From Bimuria novae-zelandiae CBS 107.79 (Eukaryota; Ascomycota; Dothideomycetes; Pleosporales; Didymosphaeriaceae), in assembly GCA_010015655.1 (NCBI GenBank), contig ML976658.1, forward strand, positions 949,087 through 1,013,086: 64,000 bases of DNA, written 5' to 3'. Under the pieces are notes generated by a model that was given only the letters and a program-made list of their open reading frames with translations, had not been told where the DNA came from and ran no database searches. Each line of letters begins with the position of its first letter. Position 1 is the stretch's first letter. The position numbers and the translations under genes are program-made. Of the stretch, positions 1 to 12,035 are shown piece after piece.

Positions 1-2664
1 CTAGCATGGACGACAACGCCATGGACACTGCCGTCAAACACTGGGCTCGCAGCGCACCCCGACTTTGAATACATCAAGATACTTGATGAAGCTTCCGGGA
101 AACACTACATCCTCCTTGAGGCCCTGTTACGGACGTTGTACAAGGATCCGAAGAAGGCAAAATTCAAGATTGTGCAAAAACTTAAGGGAAAAGATATGCT
201 GGGCTGGAAGTACGAGCCGCTATTCGACTACTTTTACGAGGAGTTTAAAGACTACGGTTTCAAGGTCCTGAACGCCACTTACGTGACCGCGGATAGCGGT
301 ACGGGTATCGTCCACCAGGCACCTGCATATGGTGAGGAGGATTACAAGGTGGCCGTAGAGAATGGTATCATCGGCCAAAACCGCCCGCCCGCAAACCCTG
401 TGGACGATGCTGGTTGCTTTACCTCGGTCGTTCGTCACTTCGAAGGCCAGCATGTTAAGGCTGCCGACAAGAACATCATCAAACACTTGAAGGGGACTGG
501 CCGGTTAGTGGTCGACTCACAGCTTACGCATAGCTACCCTTTCTGCTGGCGATCCGATACCCCGTTGATCTACCGCGCTGTTCCGTCGTGGTTTGTGCGC
601 ATCCAAGACAGCATTCCCCAGATGCTGAAAAACATTGAAGGGTCGCATTGGGTGCCTTCTTTCGTGAAGGAGAAGCGTTTCGCAAACTGGATTCAGAATT
701 CGCCTGATTGGGCAGTCTCGCGTAATAGATTCTGGGGTACGCCGCTTCCTTTATGGGTCAGCGACGACCTGAAGGAGATTGTGTGCGTGGGAAGCGTCGA
801 GGAGTTGAAGAAGCTGAGCGGATATGAGGGCGAACTTACAGACATCCATCGCGACAAGATCGACGACATCACCATTCCCAGCCAGCAGGGCAAGGGCGTG
901 CTACGAAGAAGCCCGGAAGTGTTTGATTGCTGGTTTGAGTCAGGTTCGATGCCTTACTCGAGCGCTCACTACCCATTCGAGAATGTTGAGCAGTTTGAGA
1001 AGTCCTTCCCTGGTGACTTTATCGCTGAAGGTCTGGATCAGACGCGTGGGTGGTTCTATACCCTGACCGTCCTTGGCACGCTTCTTTTCGGCAAGCTTCC
1101 CTTCAAGAACTGTGTTGTGAACGGTATCGTGCTGGCTGAAGATGGAAAGAAGATGTCAAAGCGCCTGAAGAACTACCCAGATCCGATGCTCATCATGAAC
1201 AATTACGGTTCCGATGCGCTCCGCTTGTACCTCATCAACTCGCCAGTAGTCCGCGCGGAGACACTCCGATTCAAGGAGTCCGGCGTAAAGGAGATTGTGT
1301 CGAAAGTGCTCCTTCCGATGTGGAACAGCTACCAGTTTTTCGAGCAGCAAGCGACGCTGCTGAAGAAAGTTGCAGGGTTTGACTTTGAATTCGACCCCAA
1401 AGCCGAGAAGACGAACACGAACGTTATGGATCGCTGGATCCTGGCTTCTTGCCAGTCCTTGTTGAAGTTTGTGAACGAAGAGATGGCGGCGTATCGATTG
1501 TACACCGTCGTTCCGCGGTTACTTCAGGTGAGTGCTTCTTCTTCTTCCTGCGGGCGCGTCCACTGACGTACGTAGCTCATCGATAACACCACGAACTGGT
1601 ACATTCGCATCAACCGTCGTCGTTTAAAAGGAGAGTACGGTCTCGATGATACCAAGCACGCCCTTAACTCCCTTTTCGAAGTCCTCTTTACCCTCTGCCG
1701 TGGTCTGGCTCCTTTCACCCCCTTCCTCACCGACAACATCTATCTACGTCTCCTTCCTCATTTCCCTCAGGGTTATCTGAAAGAGCTCGGGACCGAGGAC
1801 GATCGCAGCATTCACTTCCTCCCCTTCCCCGAGGTTCGCGAGGAGCTCTTCGACGAGGTCGTGGAGAGACAAGTGAAGCGCATGCAAACTGTCATTGACC
1901 TGGGTCGCATCTGCCGTGACCGCGCCAACAAAGGGCTCAAGACCCCGCTCAAGACGCTCGTCATTATCCACCCCGACTCGCAATACCTCGATGACCTGCG
2001 GGCACTAGAGAAGAACAACTACATCAGCGAAGAACTGAATGTTCGGGATATCATTTTCTCGAGCGACGAAGATGCGTATAACGTACAATATTCCGCCTCA
2101 GCAGACTTCTCGGTCCTGGGGAAGAAATTGAAGAAGGATGCAGTCAAGGTCAAGAAAGCTCTTCCAAACTTGACGAGCCAGCAGATCAAGGACTTCATCA
2201 AGAACGGCGAGATGCTGGTTGATGGCATCAAGGTCGAGAAGGAAGATCTTACGGTCAAGCGCGGCCTTGCTGCAGATGCCAGCAACAAGAGTCAAGAGTT
2301 CAACACCGACAATGATGTTCTCATCATTCTGGACGTCGCCAGCTACCCCGAACTCGAGCAGGAGGGCCTTGCTCGTGAGGTCATCCGCCGTGTGCAAGAT
2401 CTACGGAAGAAAGCGAACCTGGTTCCTACGGATGATGTCGGCATGGAGTACCGCGTACTCTCAGATCCGGACAATGTTGGCCTAGAGGCTTGTTTCGAGA
2501 AGCAAGGTGCGCTGTTTGAGAAGGCGCTGCGCAGAAACGTCGACAAGCACGTCATCACCGAGGTGGAGGGCAAGATTCCGGAGAAGGACGACGAGACAGT
2601 GATTGCGCAGGAAGAACAAGAGCTGCAGAAGGCGACGTTCCTTCTCAGGTTGGTGAAGCTGTAG
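1..2664 (+). CDS. ILS1: Isoleucyl-tRNA synthetase, cytosolic, C-terminal part (5' truncated by window)
   Basis: Class I aminoacyl-tRNA synthetase that charges tRNA-Ile for cytosolic translation. The frame is open from base 1 (LAWTTTPWTLPSNTGLA, the region around the editing domain), so the N-terminal half with the HIGH motif lies outside the window. One intron, 1528-1575 (GTGAGT...GTAG, 48 bp), joins ...PRLLQ to LIDNTTNWYIR. The KMSKR ATP-binding signature is at 1150-1164, preceded by the DQTRGWFYTL segment typical of IleRS. The anticodon-binding domain follows the intron, and the long C-terminal extension is of the eukaryotic type. No lesions are seen. A mitochondrial IleRS is less likely because of this extension. 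Confidence 0.95.
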
Positions 2665-3677
2665 GAAAGGGACTAGATAAATTTAAAAGTATGGATGGGG
2701 AGCGTTGTGCCACGCTCCTCCCATGGCATATTCGGAGGGCTGAAAAGAATATTTGCGATGGGATGAGGATACATGGATAGATGAAAGCATGAATGAAGTG
2801 AATTTTCAATATTACCCTCATGTTCCGAATGCTCGCCGCCAATGATCGGCCATGTTGGTGCGTGTTCCGGGGTCACTTGATTCACCCCTCAACACCAGAT
2901 CAGTGCCGGTTTACGGTAACCTGTGCAGGTGGGTCGTAATGCATGCCCTAGGGCAAACCTCTCTGTGATTACTGAACTCTTTTCCTCACAACTTTACCGC
3001 CTGTCTAAACGCCGCCCGATGCATTGTTATGTATCTAGTGCATGTGTTTTGCCACTCTTTCATCGCGACTTGTACGCCTTCTGTGTACTTGTCAATTTCG
3101 AGAGTATTGGTGACCTGCATGAGGCTCATACCAAATAGCAATCCTTCAGCTTCATGAACTCAGCAGCGCATTTATCCTTGTGGACGTTGTTGTAGTCTGC
3201 TAATATGCATTTGCCGTAGACGGCGCTCTGGACATGATTAGCATGGCCTTGACCTAGAAAATCGAAAATCATGCACCTCTGCAGAGCATTTGCCAACCGC
3301 CGCGGCAAACTTGTCGATCGGCCGTGTCCGTCCTGGCATGATGCGACGATGTTTCAAAAATGCACTGTCAGGAATGTTTCGCAATGAAGTCACAACGGCG
3401 AGGCGCATGGGGCATTCTTGGCGCGCCGTCCGAAGGCGGGCGGTTGGTTAACCAACCACCGCATATCGCAAACAAAGTGAGCGCGTCCACGTCGACGCGC
3501 ATGCATCGCTCCTCTTCTTACCCACCGCCTGTAATGTTTAGTATCGGCACACGCGCTTCCAAGTGCCTGATCTGCTTCGCCTTTCTACTTTCTGCTTTTT
3601 GAACGGGTTTTTGGTCGGGTTGATTTGGGCATGTACTCGTTCACGCGCCGCGGTCGACGACAGAGAAAGGAACACGA
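2665..3677. other. Intergenic, IleRS 3' flank and sfi1 promoter side
   Basis: About 1 kb between two genes on the same strand. No reading frame here has convincing protein character. The only structure noted is a perfect 16-bp palindrome at 3442-3457 (GGTTGGTTAACCAACC), about 220 bp upstream of the sfi1 start. Confidence 0.6.
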
Positions 3678-6600
3678 ATGCCGCCCTCCATGAGCGGCGC
3701 GCAGAATGAGGACGTACAATTGAACAAAGAGGATGTTAGCGAAGGAGGTGAGTTGCCGTATTTACCCTCTTCTCAAACACGGAACTAATACATGGTAGCT
3801 ATCATCCTACTCTACGAGGTCGTAGAACGCGCGAAAAACATAGTGGACCGCGCGCGCACCACGGATCCTGCCTCTACCGCGTCGCGCACGCTATTTGACG
3901 TCTACGAAGAAGTTCTCCGTGAACACGGCATCGAAATTCAAGATGACACCGTACCGCTGCAAATCCTGGTCCGTCTGGCGCGGGACGCAAGGGCGGATGA
4001 GGGCCTGGTGCAGAGGTTCAGGCGCGTCATGGGCGAGATTGGCTTTGATCTCGAGTACGACGAAGAGGGCGAGGGCTTTGAGTTTACGAGTGTTTTGGAG
4101 GGCACGTCGACCGGAGCACGGAATGCGCCGCCCCCGGCTCCCGTAAGACGCGGAAGTCTCGACTCGTTGCTGGACGGTAGCGCGGACAAGGTCGCGGGAA
4201 CTATGGACGTCGGGCACGCGTTGGTGCGACGCGATAGGAGGCCGAGTGATGCCACGGGTCAGTCGGACATCGGGACGTGGTGGCAGAAGAGAAGGACGCG
4301 ATCTGATACGGCACTGGGTTCGAATGCTGCGCATCAGTCTCGATTACCGCACAGGAACATAATCAACCCCGTTGCGCATCAGGAGCCATTGGTATCGCAA
4401 CAGTATCGACCTCGGGACGGACGCATCGCATCACTTCCGGATGGAGAGCATTTCGGTGCGCAAAGAGACAGCATTACAGGCCCCGCTCAATCTGGAGGTT
4501 CCGACTTCGAGGGCAGCGACCACACGGGTGCAACAGCGGACCTGGATCCCTCAAGCATATACATACCGGGGGTCAACGCGCCCATTCCAGACCAAGACCG
4601 AAGATCAACCTACCATTATGAGCCCGAACCTTTCCACCTATCCGACACGCGGTTGATGGACGATGCAGAGGACTTTGAACAGCAGAGACTCCATTCGCTC
4701 CTGAGACACTGCATACTAAGATGGCGGGAGAAGACCGTGGAACAACTCGAACGATATGCGCAGATGATGCGTCTCGCTATCCAATACGACAAGAGAACCC
4801 AGTTCCGTAATGTGAAGGGAGATCTGCTCCGGGAAGCTCAAAACAGGCGTGCATTCCGCGATACCGATCACTTCTTCGACCGCCTCGAGGAACGCGCAGT
4901 AAGAGCACGTAACCTCTTTCTGCTCACTAAAGCTTTCACACACTGGGCTAGGAGTGCCGAAGATGAGGTGCTTCGCACTTCAGTGGCGCGCCGCCACATT
5001 CTGCGCACACGATTTTTCAACGGCTGGCGCGAGATCACTGCCGTCAACGAACTCAAGATCCAGCATTTTGTATTGGGCAGGTTCTTGTACCAGTGGCGAA
5101 GACGGATAGCAGAGGCGCAAGCGAGACAGGAACAAGCCGTACAGCTGTATGAAGACAACCTCCAGCGCAGGTACTACAAAAGCTGGTTCTTCAAGTTTTG
5201 CGAGATCGCCGCGCCCGCGTGGCATAATGCGCGATTGGATCCGCGCTTGAAGAGAGCGACGTTCCAGCAGTGGCACGAGGCTGTGGCTATGTGGACTCAG
5301 CGGAGCGCATTGGCTACCAACCGTCGCAATGAGTTAGTACAGCGCAGGTCGATGGAGGTCTGGCGGCAGAAGACTGGCACTGTGCAGGCCCTGGAGACGC
5401 AGGCTGAATCGTTTCGAACACAACGCCTGTTGGCGGATTCTCTGGCAGCTATTCAAAGACATGCTCGATTCACTCCGTTGGTCTCGCAGTTCCAAGCAAC
5501 AACGCGTACACAGCGTCACCAGTCGACTCTACAATTGTGGCGGCACACCGCAGCATTGTCCCGTCAAGCGAAGAATGTCGACCGATTGCGTGTGCTGCGT
5601 AACGCCTGGACTGCCTGGAACGATCGCCTGCGCATCAAAGCCCTCGAAGAGCGCATCAACGACCGAGTGCTCATCGAGAACATGTACAAATGGACGCTTG
5701 CTTCTCGCGTCTCCCTCTTCCAACGCGTCCACAACCGCAGTCTCAAGGAGAATGTCTTTCTGACATGGGTCACGAAGAGGAACGAACGGCTTCAGACACG
5801 CCTCGCACGACGGAACAGGCTTGAGAACGCAGAGGCGCGGTTTGCCCAGTTCAAACGTACCCAGTTCCTGCGCTCATGTCTGAGGAGGATAGAGGCAGCG
5901 ACGGTAGAGAAACGCGCAGAGGAAGCTGCCATTACGGTGCAATACCAAATGAAGCTGAAGCAACGCGTTTTTGAGAAGCTGTTGGATAAGCACGATCACT
6001 TCCAGCAGTTGGACAAGTGGGCTGGAGATGCACAGTTCTACGTCTTGACTACGCGCGTGCTGAAGAAGTGGAAAGATGCTACACACCATGCGAGGAGGAA
6101 CCGCAGACGGGATGCGTATGCGCAGGTGCGTCGCACGGTCAAGGTGAATCTCGTGAGGAGGACGTTCGGTGTGTGGCGAACGAAGGGGGATGCTCTCGCA
6201 GAGCAACGCCAACAGGCCGAGGAGATGGCATACGTGCGCACTGTGCAGAGCACGCAGACGCTGCTCGCGCAGTGGCAAGATCGAACCGCAGCCCTCCTCG
6301 CGCAAAACGCACAGGCTGAGCAACAGCACGCCGAAAGGACTCAAGCCCGCTTCTTCAGCACCTGGGAACAGCGTCTCGAGAGAATCGGTACTATGGAGAC
6401 TCAAGCTCTCGATTTCCGCCAGATCGGTGTCGAGGTCGCAGCCGTCACGCTCCTCAAGAAACTCGCCTGGGAGGGCTGGGAAGTCCGCCAGCGCAACGCG
6501 AGCGCAGACGCGCTGCACGAGCGCCACTTCAAGCAGCACGTCAGCGCCATGCTCCGCTTCTGGCACCAACAGACGGCCTCGCGTCTTGCTGTTCGACCAG

Positions 6601-7265
6601 TATCTCCGTCTCCCACTTCGCGCTCTCGCAGACCTCCCCGCGACAACGACGATGGAGATACTCGACACCAAGAGTACGAACACGAGGACAAAAGACCCCT
6701 CGACGACGGCGCCGGCGACGAAACACGCCGTCTAGAAGCCTGGACCGAATTCTCCCCTTCTGCGCTCGATCTTTCGTTCTCCCTCACTCCTGAGCCGCAA
6801 CCACCACTCCCTCCTATACCATCACAACAACCACCCCCTCCCAGACCTACGCCCTCCCGTCCTCAAGCCTTCCCCCCCGGCTCAGCCCTCCGCTCCGCTC
6901 TCCGCCCCCCCAGGATCCCCGAAGCCCTAGACGAAGACGACGACCCCCCCGACGCAACAAGCACGCCCTTGCCACCGCACCTCCGCGCGGGGCCAGGCTA
7001 TCTCAAAACGCCCAGCAAGCGCACGCTCATCCAGCATAAGCGGTCGGAGATGCTGGGTGGTAATAGTCCTGAGAAGAGGGACAGGGTAGCGCGGCTAGGC
7101 ACCATGAGTGCGCCGCCTGCATCGCAGTTCGTCGACGAGGCTGCAGTAGGCCCGGGAGGAGGAGGGTTAACTAGTTTCCAGCGGCGGCTGAAGGAGGGGG
7201 GATATACTGGGACAGGGAAGGGGAAGAGCAAGGTGGGTTTTGGGGATGTGAGTCATTTTGGATGA
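3678..7265 (+). CDS. sfi1: Sfi1-type spindle pole body protein
   Basis: Predicted centrin-binding scaffold of the spindle pole body half-bridge, needed for its duplication in the Sfi1 family. The start is in a short first exon, 3678-3747 (MPPSMSGAQNEDV), joined across an intron at 3748-3798 (GTGAGT...GTAG) to the long exon ending at 7265; the product is 1178 residues. From about residue 320 to 940 the protein is a run of tryptophan-centred helical repeats, for example FLLTKAFTHWARS, FFNGWREI, FLYQWRRRI and WRQKTG, which is the Sfi1 centrin-binding repeat pattern. The N-terminus is acidic and polar. The C-terminus is proline-rich and low-complexity (PPLPPIPSQQPPPPRP). No catalytic domain is visible. 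It is convergent with nbr1. Confidence 0.88.
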
Positions 7266-7868
7266 ACGAGGGGCGTTTTGTACGCTGTTGTTGCATAGTG
7301 CGGTGTTTCTGATGGGATCGTCGGTGTTGATGTTGGTAGATACCCCGTATTCATGCCATTCTTGGAATTGATATGATGACCATCTCCCACCGTGTTCTTA
7401 GAGTGCATGTAACTGAGCTGACTGAGACGCCTTCAACGCCTTCCCTTTATGCGGCTGCGGCTAGCAAGACGATATCATAAGCGCGTACACAGGTACAATA
7501 GCACATATGTCCAAGGAAAAATTGGCATTCTCATTCATACTAATCCTACCGAATCAAAAAAGGAAATATTCGCATACATAATTGCACACCAAGATGCCTT
7601 GAACAGTTGAAGCCGCGCGCCAAGAGCGCCCGTTCCAAACCAGTCAAGGCAGTGCCGCCAAGGGACTGCGAAGGAGTGTGTGTAATGTGCTTTCCAAAAC
7701 CAAAGCCAAACTCCCCTTGAGCCCCGCAATGATGACCATCCAGATTCCTATGAAACTCCATGAACACGGCATTGACAGCCTGTCAGTACTGGGGAGAGAT
7801 GAAGAGTAGACATGTCCATATCTAGCTGCGTATCATCTTGAACCAATGTGAGCGCTACTTGGACCAGC
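7266..7868. other. Convergent 3' intergenic region
   Basis: About 600 bp between the converging sfi1 and nbr1 stops. I see only 3' flanking sequence and no gene. Confidence 0.55.
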
Positions 7869-10800
7869 TCACGGGAAGCTCTCGTCAGCCGACTCCAAGA
7901 TGTCGTACTCCTCGTCCGTCATGAAACCGTCCTCGTCTTCATCATCGGAAATGATGTCGATGCTCTCAGCATCCTCGAAGAATTCCTCGTCGGACACGGT
8001 GGCAGTGGTGACGCTAGCGGGGCGGGGAGAGCGAGGAGCAGTGTCAGCCTCATGCGTGCTGGAAGCGGGGGACTCCTTCTCGAGCTGAGGGAAGATCATG
8101 CCGGATGACTGAGGAGCGGCCTCGACTGGGCTAGCCTTTTCAACCTCCTTCTCGACAGGCTTCCCAGTGACTTCCTTCTCGGCAGGAAGCTCAGCAGTTT
8201 CGGTCTTGATGGATGCCTGGGGGGAAGGCGTGCGTGCTCCAGCAAAGCGGAGACGATTCTGGGCCTCCTGCTCCTTGCGACGAGCCTCCATAAGACGCTC
8301 GACAGCAGCCTTGCGGACCTTCTGGATGCGGATCATGCGCTCTGCCTCGATCTTCTCGAGCATACGGGTATGCTTCTCCTTCTCATCCATATGTTGCTTG
8401 GTACGCTCCAGACGCGCCAAAGCCTCCTGTTGAGCCTGCTTCTGCTGGACGTGCTGGGCACGGAAATGCTCGAGCAAGTTCTTTGCGGGGCTGGTGGATG
8501 AACTAGAAGCCTCCGCCTCGACAGGTGCCTGGGCAAGCGGAGAGGTCGGGACTGGTGGGCTGGTGACCTGAATATCGCACCAGAGGCGGTGTCCAAATGG
8601 CAGACCCTCAGCAGTCTTGAGACGCCAGTAGGAAATGGCAGTGCCCTCACGAACTGGGGCCTTGAGAACGATGCGGAAAGCAACCTCCTCACCGGGGGCC
8701 ACGGTGCGTCCAATGACGTTGCTCTCGCTGGCCTCGGCGAGTTCGCTTGAGCTCAAAGCCCGAGTGTTGTCAAGATCAAGCATGTTGTCGCCGCCAACGT
8801 GGCGGACGCTGCATCCAGCAGGCCATGCATTGGGACCAGGGTTGCGGAGCGTCCAGATTTGGACAAATTGGAAGCCGGCGCTGACCTTGGTGCCATCAGC
8901 AATGGTATCACGAACAAAGTGAGCGTGAAGCTCCTCTTTGGGGACCTCGATCTCCTTCTCAGCCTGCTTGACAGCAATAGACACGGCCGGAGAAATAACA
9001 GGGACCTTCTCCTGGATGGGCTCAGACAGCAGATCGCGGATCTCAATCTTGTCCTTGGTAGTCTTCGGCTGGGCTTCCTCGGTCGGCTGCACGTCAGCCA
9101 CGGTCTGGACTTGAGTGGCGGCATTGGTAGGAGAAGCGGGAAGGGTCTCAGTCGAAGTAGACCGCCTAGCAGGCTCCCGGTCACCGAGGCGGGTGGCCGG
9201 TGTTCCGTTCCTATCCTCGTTCAAGGTGGTGACGCTCACGCTACGCACGGGGCGCTTGAACTTGACGAGAGGATGTGTGTGGTTGTGCCTATTCGAGGGA
9301 TGGGCCTCGCAGTTGGCACAGAAGTCGGTGTCATGGCACACGGCACACTTGTATCGAATGCCTTCGATGTAGGATATGCTGTCCTTGTCCTTGCAGAGCG
9401 GACCGTCACAGTAGATGCCGCAGTGGCGGTTGCCACTGCTCACCGGCTCAGATAGAGGCTCGTAAATAGGCACGAAGCGGTGCGCAGGGTGGATGAACTT
9501 GGCGCTCTTGATGCACTCGGAGCAGAAATCCCAGTCGGGGCAGTTCAGGCACTTGTGGCGCACACCGTAGATGAACTTCTCGCAGCCATCGCAGACGGCA
9601 GAGTGGCGGACATTGCGGCCAGCATTGCAAAGAAAGTCGGCAAGAGCGGGCATGGAGGTCTGCTCGGTGGCAGCCTTGAATGCATGGCCGGGGTGGTGAC
9701 CGTGCTTGTTGTCAATGTGGCACTGCATGCAAAGGTCGTAGTCTTCGCATGTAGTGCAGGTGACAAACTCGCGCTCGTGGAGGACTGTTCACATTGATTA
9801 GTATTGCGCCTTGGATGACGAATAAAGGGAGCTCACCTTGAACACAGCAGTTGCAGGTGCGAGTGGGCTCGTCGGCCTCGGGCTTCTCCACTTCCACAAG
9901 TTCAGGCATCGGCTGCTTCTCCTCGGCGAAGGCGCCGGGAATATCCTGTTCTTGTTCGGATTGCTCCTTGGGACCCACGCGCTCGGTGGTGCTGTTGACG
10001 ACGCTGCCGTTCTTGACGAAGCGCTTGACCATCCAGTGGCCAGAGCCGGGGCAATGGATGCCAGAGTCAACGCACGGCTGGCACAGGTCGTAGTCACCGT
10101 GGTCGCAGATGCTGCAGTGGTAGTGCTCGTCTTCCATAGCCATGTTACAGTTGTTGCAGTACACAACCCACGAGGTCTGAACTGTCTCCATCTTGGGGCG
10201 GAAAGCCAGGTCAGCGCTGCGCGAGACAGCTGCAGGGTTGGCGAAGACGACTGAAGTAGCAATTAGCTTTCGGAGGCGGTCGCTGGAAGCTTCTCGGTAC
10301 TTACTGGGGCAGGGCCTGGCGGTGAAGGGATGGGGTATTGGCGCCTCACCCTGGACCTCGGCATCAGCCGCATTTGTCACCAACGGCGACACGGGGCTGG
10401 CCTGCGCAGCCATCTCGGGTGGTGATGAGTGGGCAATGGGCGGGGAGACGAGCGAAGGTTCAGCACGCGCAGGTGAAAGGGTCTCCTGGCTCATGCGGTG
10501 GAGCGAGCTGGGCGGGGTGGAGAGCGGCTGGGGCACCGGGGCGGGCGGAGCGGCGGGAGCGGGCTCGTTCTCCTGGCCTGGGATAGTGGCGCGTAGACGC
10601 AGCTTGAGCTTCGCTTTGGCGGCGCGAAACAGTGTCTTGTAGACCTGCGGCTTGTTGGCGTCGAGGGTGACGTAGGCGCCGGCGCTGTCGGAGTAGCGCT
10701 CGAAGATGACCTCCTGGCCTGGGGGGACCTGCAGGAGGTGTCGAAGCTGTACACGCATTCATGTCAGTATACGTCTCTTTATGTGCAGGCTGAAGGGAGC

Positions 10801-11041
10801 TGCTGTGAGCTCGAGCGGCGCAACGAGGCTGGCCGCGTCGGACTGGCTGAGCTCCAACAGCAGCACCAGCACCAGCAGCACCAGCACCAGCAGCACCAGC
10901 ACCAGCACCACGCACCTTGTCGGGGAAGACACTCGCGCCCAGGTCACGCAGCGGGACCTTGAAGCGGCGCGTGCTGCCCTGGAGCTGGATCTTGACTACA
11001 ATCAGTGTGTCCAAAGTCACAGGGACTTGAGGGGTCGCCAT
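7869..11041 (-). CDS. nbr1: NBR1-type selective autophagy receptor (PB1, four ZZ fingers, FW domain)
   Basis: Cargo receptor that in the NBR1 family links ubiquitinated or vacuole-targeted cargo to Atg8 on autophagosomes. Four exons by splice consensus: 11041-10916, 10746-10305, 10250-9837 and 9784-7869; introns are 169, 54 and 52 bp; 965 residues. The order is an N-terminal PB1 domain (VVKIQLQGSTRRFKVPLRDL), then four ZZ zinc fingers (YCNNCNMAMEDEHYHCSIC; CTTCEDYDLCMQCH; CDGCEKFIYGVRHKCLNC; CKDKDSISYIEGIRYKCAVC), then an NBR1 FW domain (FVQIWTLRNPGPNAWPAGC...), a charged coiled coil, and an acidic tail with a candidate Atg8-interacting motif, DEEYDIL. The ATG at 11041 is the first in frame. 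Intron 1 carries a short-repeat tract next to its donor. Confidence 0.92.
10858..10910. repeat. ACCAGC/AGC minisatellite in nbr1 intron 1
   Basis: A run of CAGCACCAGCACCAG-type units, about 15 bp each and repeated more than three times, lies within intron 1 of nbr1 a few bases from the 5' splice site at 10915. On the gene strand it reads as GGTGCT repeats and stays open in frame. Confidence 0.85.
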
Positions 11042-12035
11042 GGTCAGCGGCACTCAGGCGATGTGATAGCAAGAGTTGGGGGAGAAGGGTGCTGTAGCTC
11101 GTCGTGCGAAGAGCACACGAAACGGGCCTTGGTATTGGGATGTTTACAGGCAGCACCAACTGGGGCCGATGGGAGACGTGAGGGGGAGGGCGGCGGAGTA
11201 TTAGATGAGCTCGAGCAGCTGCCTAGAGTACTAGACGACTCCGCTAGCAATGCGGGGACGTGCCCAGGTGCTCTCACGTGAACGCCACCTGCCCGGGCAG
11301 GCACTCTCGTGTCGTCAGCGCTGCGGCAGCTCCAAGCACGCAATTATCGCAACGACTTGTCTTGTTTGAATGTTGGCTCTTCACCTGGAGCTCGCCTTGC
11401 TTCCAGCGAGTTGGCAGGCCCGGTACCTAGGTTCCATGTCACGCGCTAGACCATGACGACTAGTAGAGCACCGACGCGGCAACACAGGCACACGAACCAG
11501 AAGGCAAATTACGTCCGCTCTGATTAGGCATACGTGCTGTCTGCGTTGCCAACTCTTGTTGGCGGCACAGTGGGTCAGCGGACAGCTCTCGCCGGACCTC
11601 TCAAGTGACTTGCGGAGTGCACGCTTTTCTGACCACAGGCACCGGAAGCGACGAAGCCTTCTGTAGCACATACTCCGTACAACGTGCGCGGGTATTGTAC
11701 CTCCTTGGGGGAACACAGCGGACAATGCAGCATGGTTTTGGAAGAACTGATAGGCAGGCCTGTGATGACATGAGAACTCTTCTTTGCTCCTGCGCTGTAC
11801 CATGTACCTATTTCCAGAAACGACTTGTGCACTTCCCAAAACACCGCAAGGCATATGCAAGGAGCTCGATTCATGCTATCTACGACGTATTGCAAAAGAC
11901 GATGAGGGCTCGAAGTGAGGCCACACGCATGCCAAGCTTTATCGTCAAGCTAAGTTTAGCCCCGATTTTATTTTCCACATCCGAATGCAATTCTCAAGAA
12001 CTTGTCCCCAAAATCTACACAAACCCCGCGCAACA
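11042..12035. other. Divergent promoter region nbr1 / nop13
   Basis: About 1 kb between divergent genes, presumably holding both promoters. The open frames here lack protein-like composition or any motif I recognise. Nothing further is seen. Confidence 0.5.

Noticed and set aside
5874..6683. 269-codon minus-strand frame
   Set aside because: Antisense shadow of the Sfi1 repeat region.
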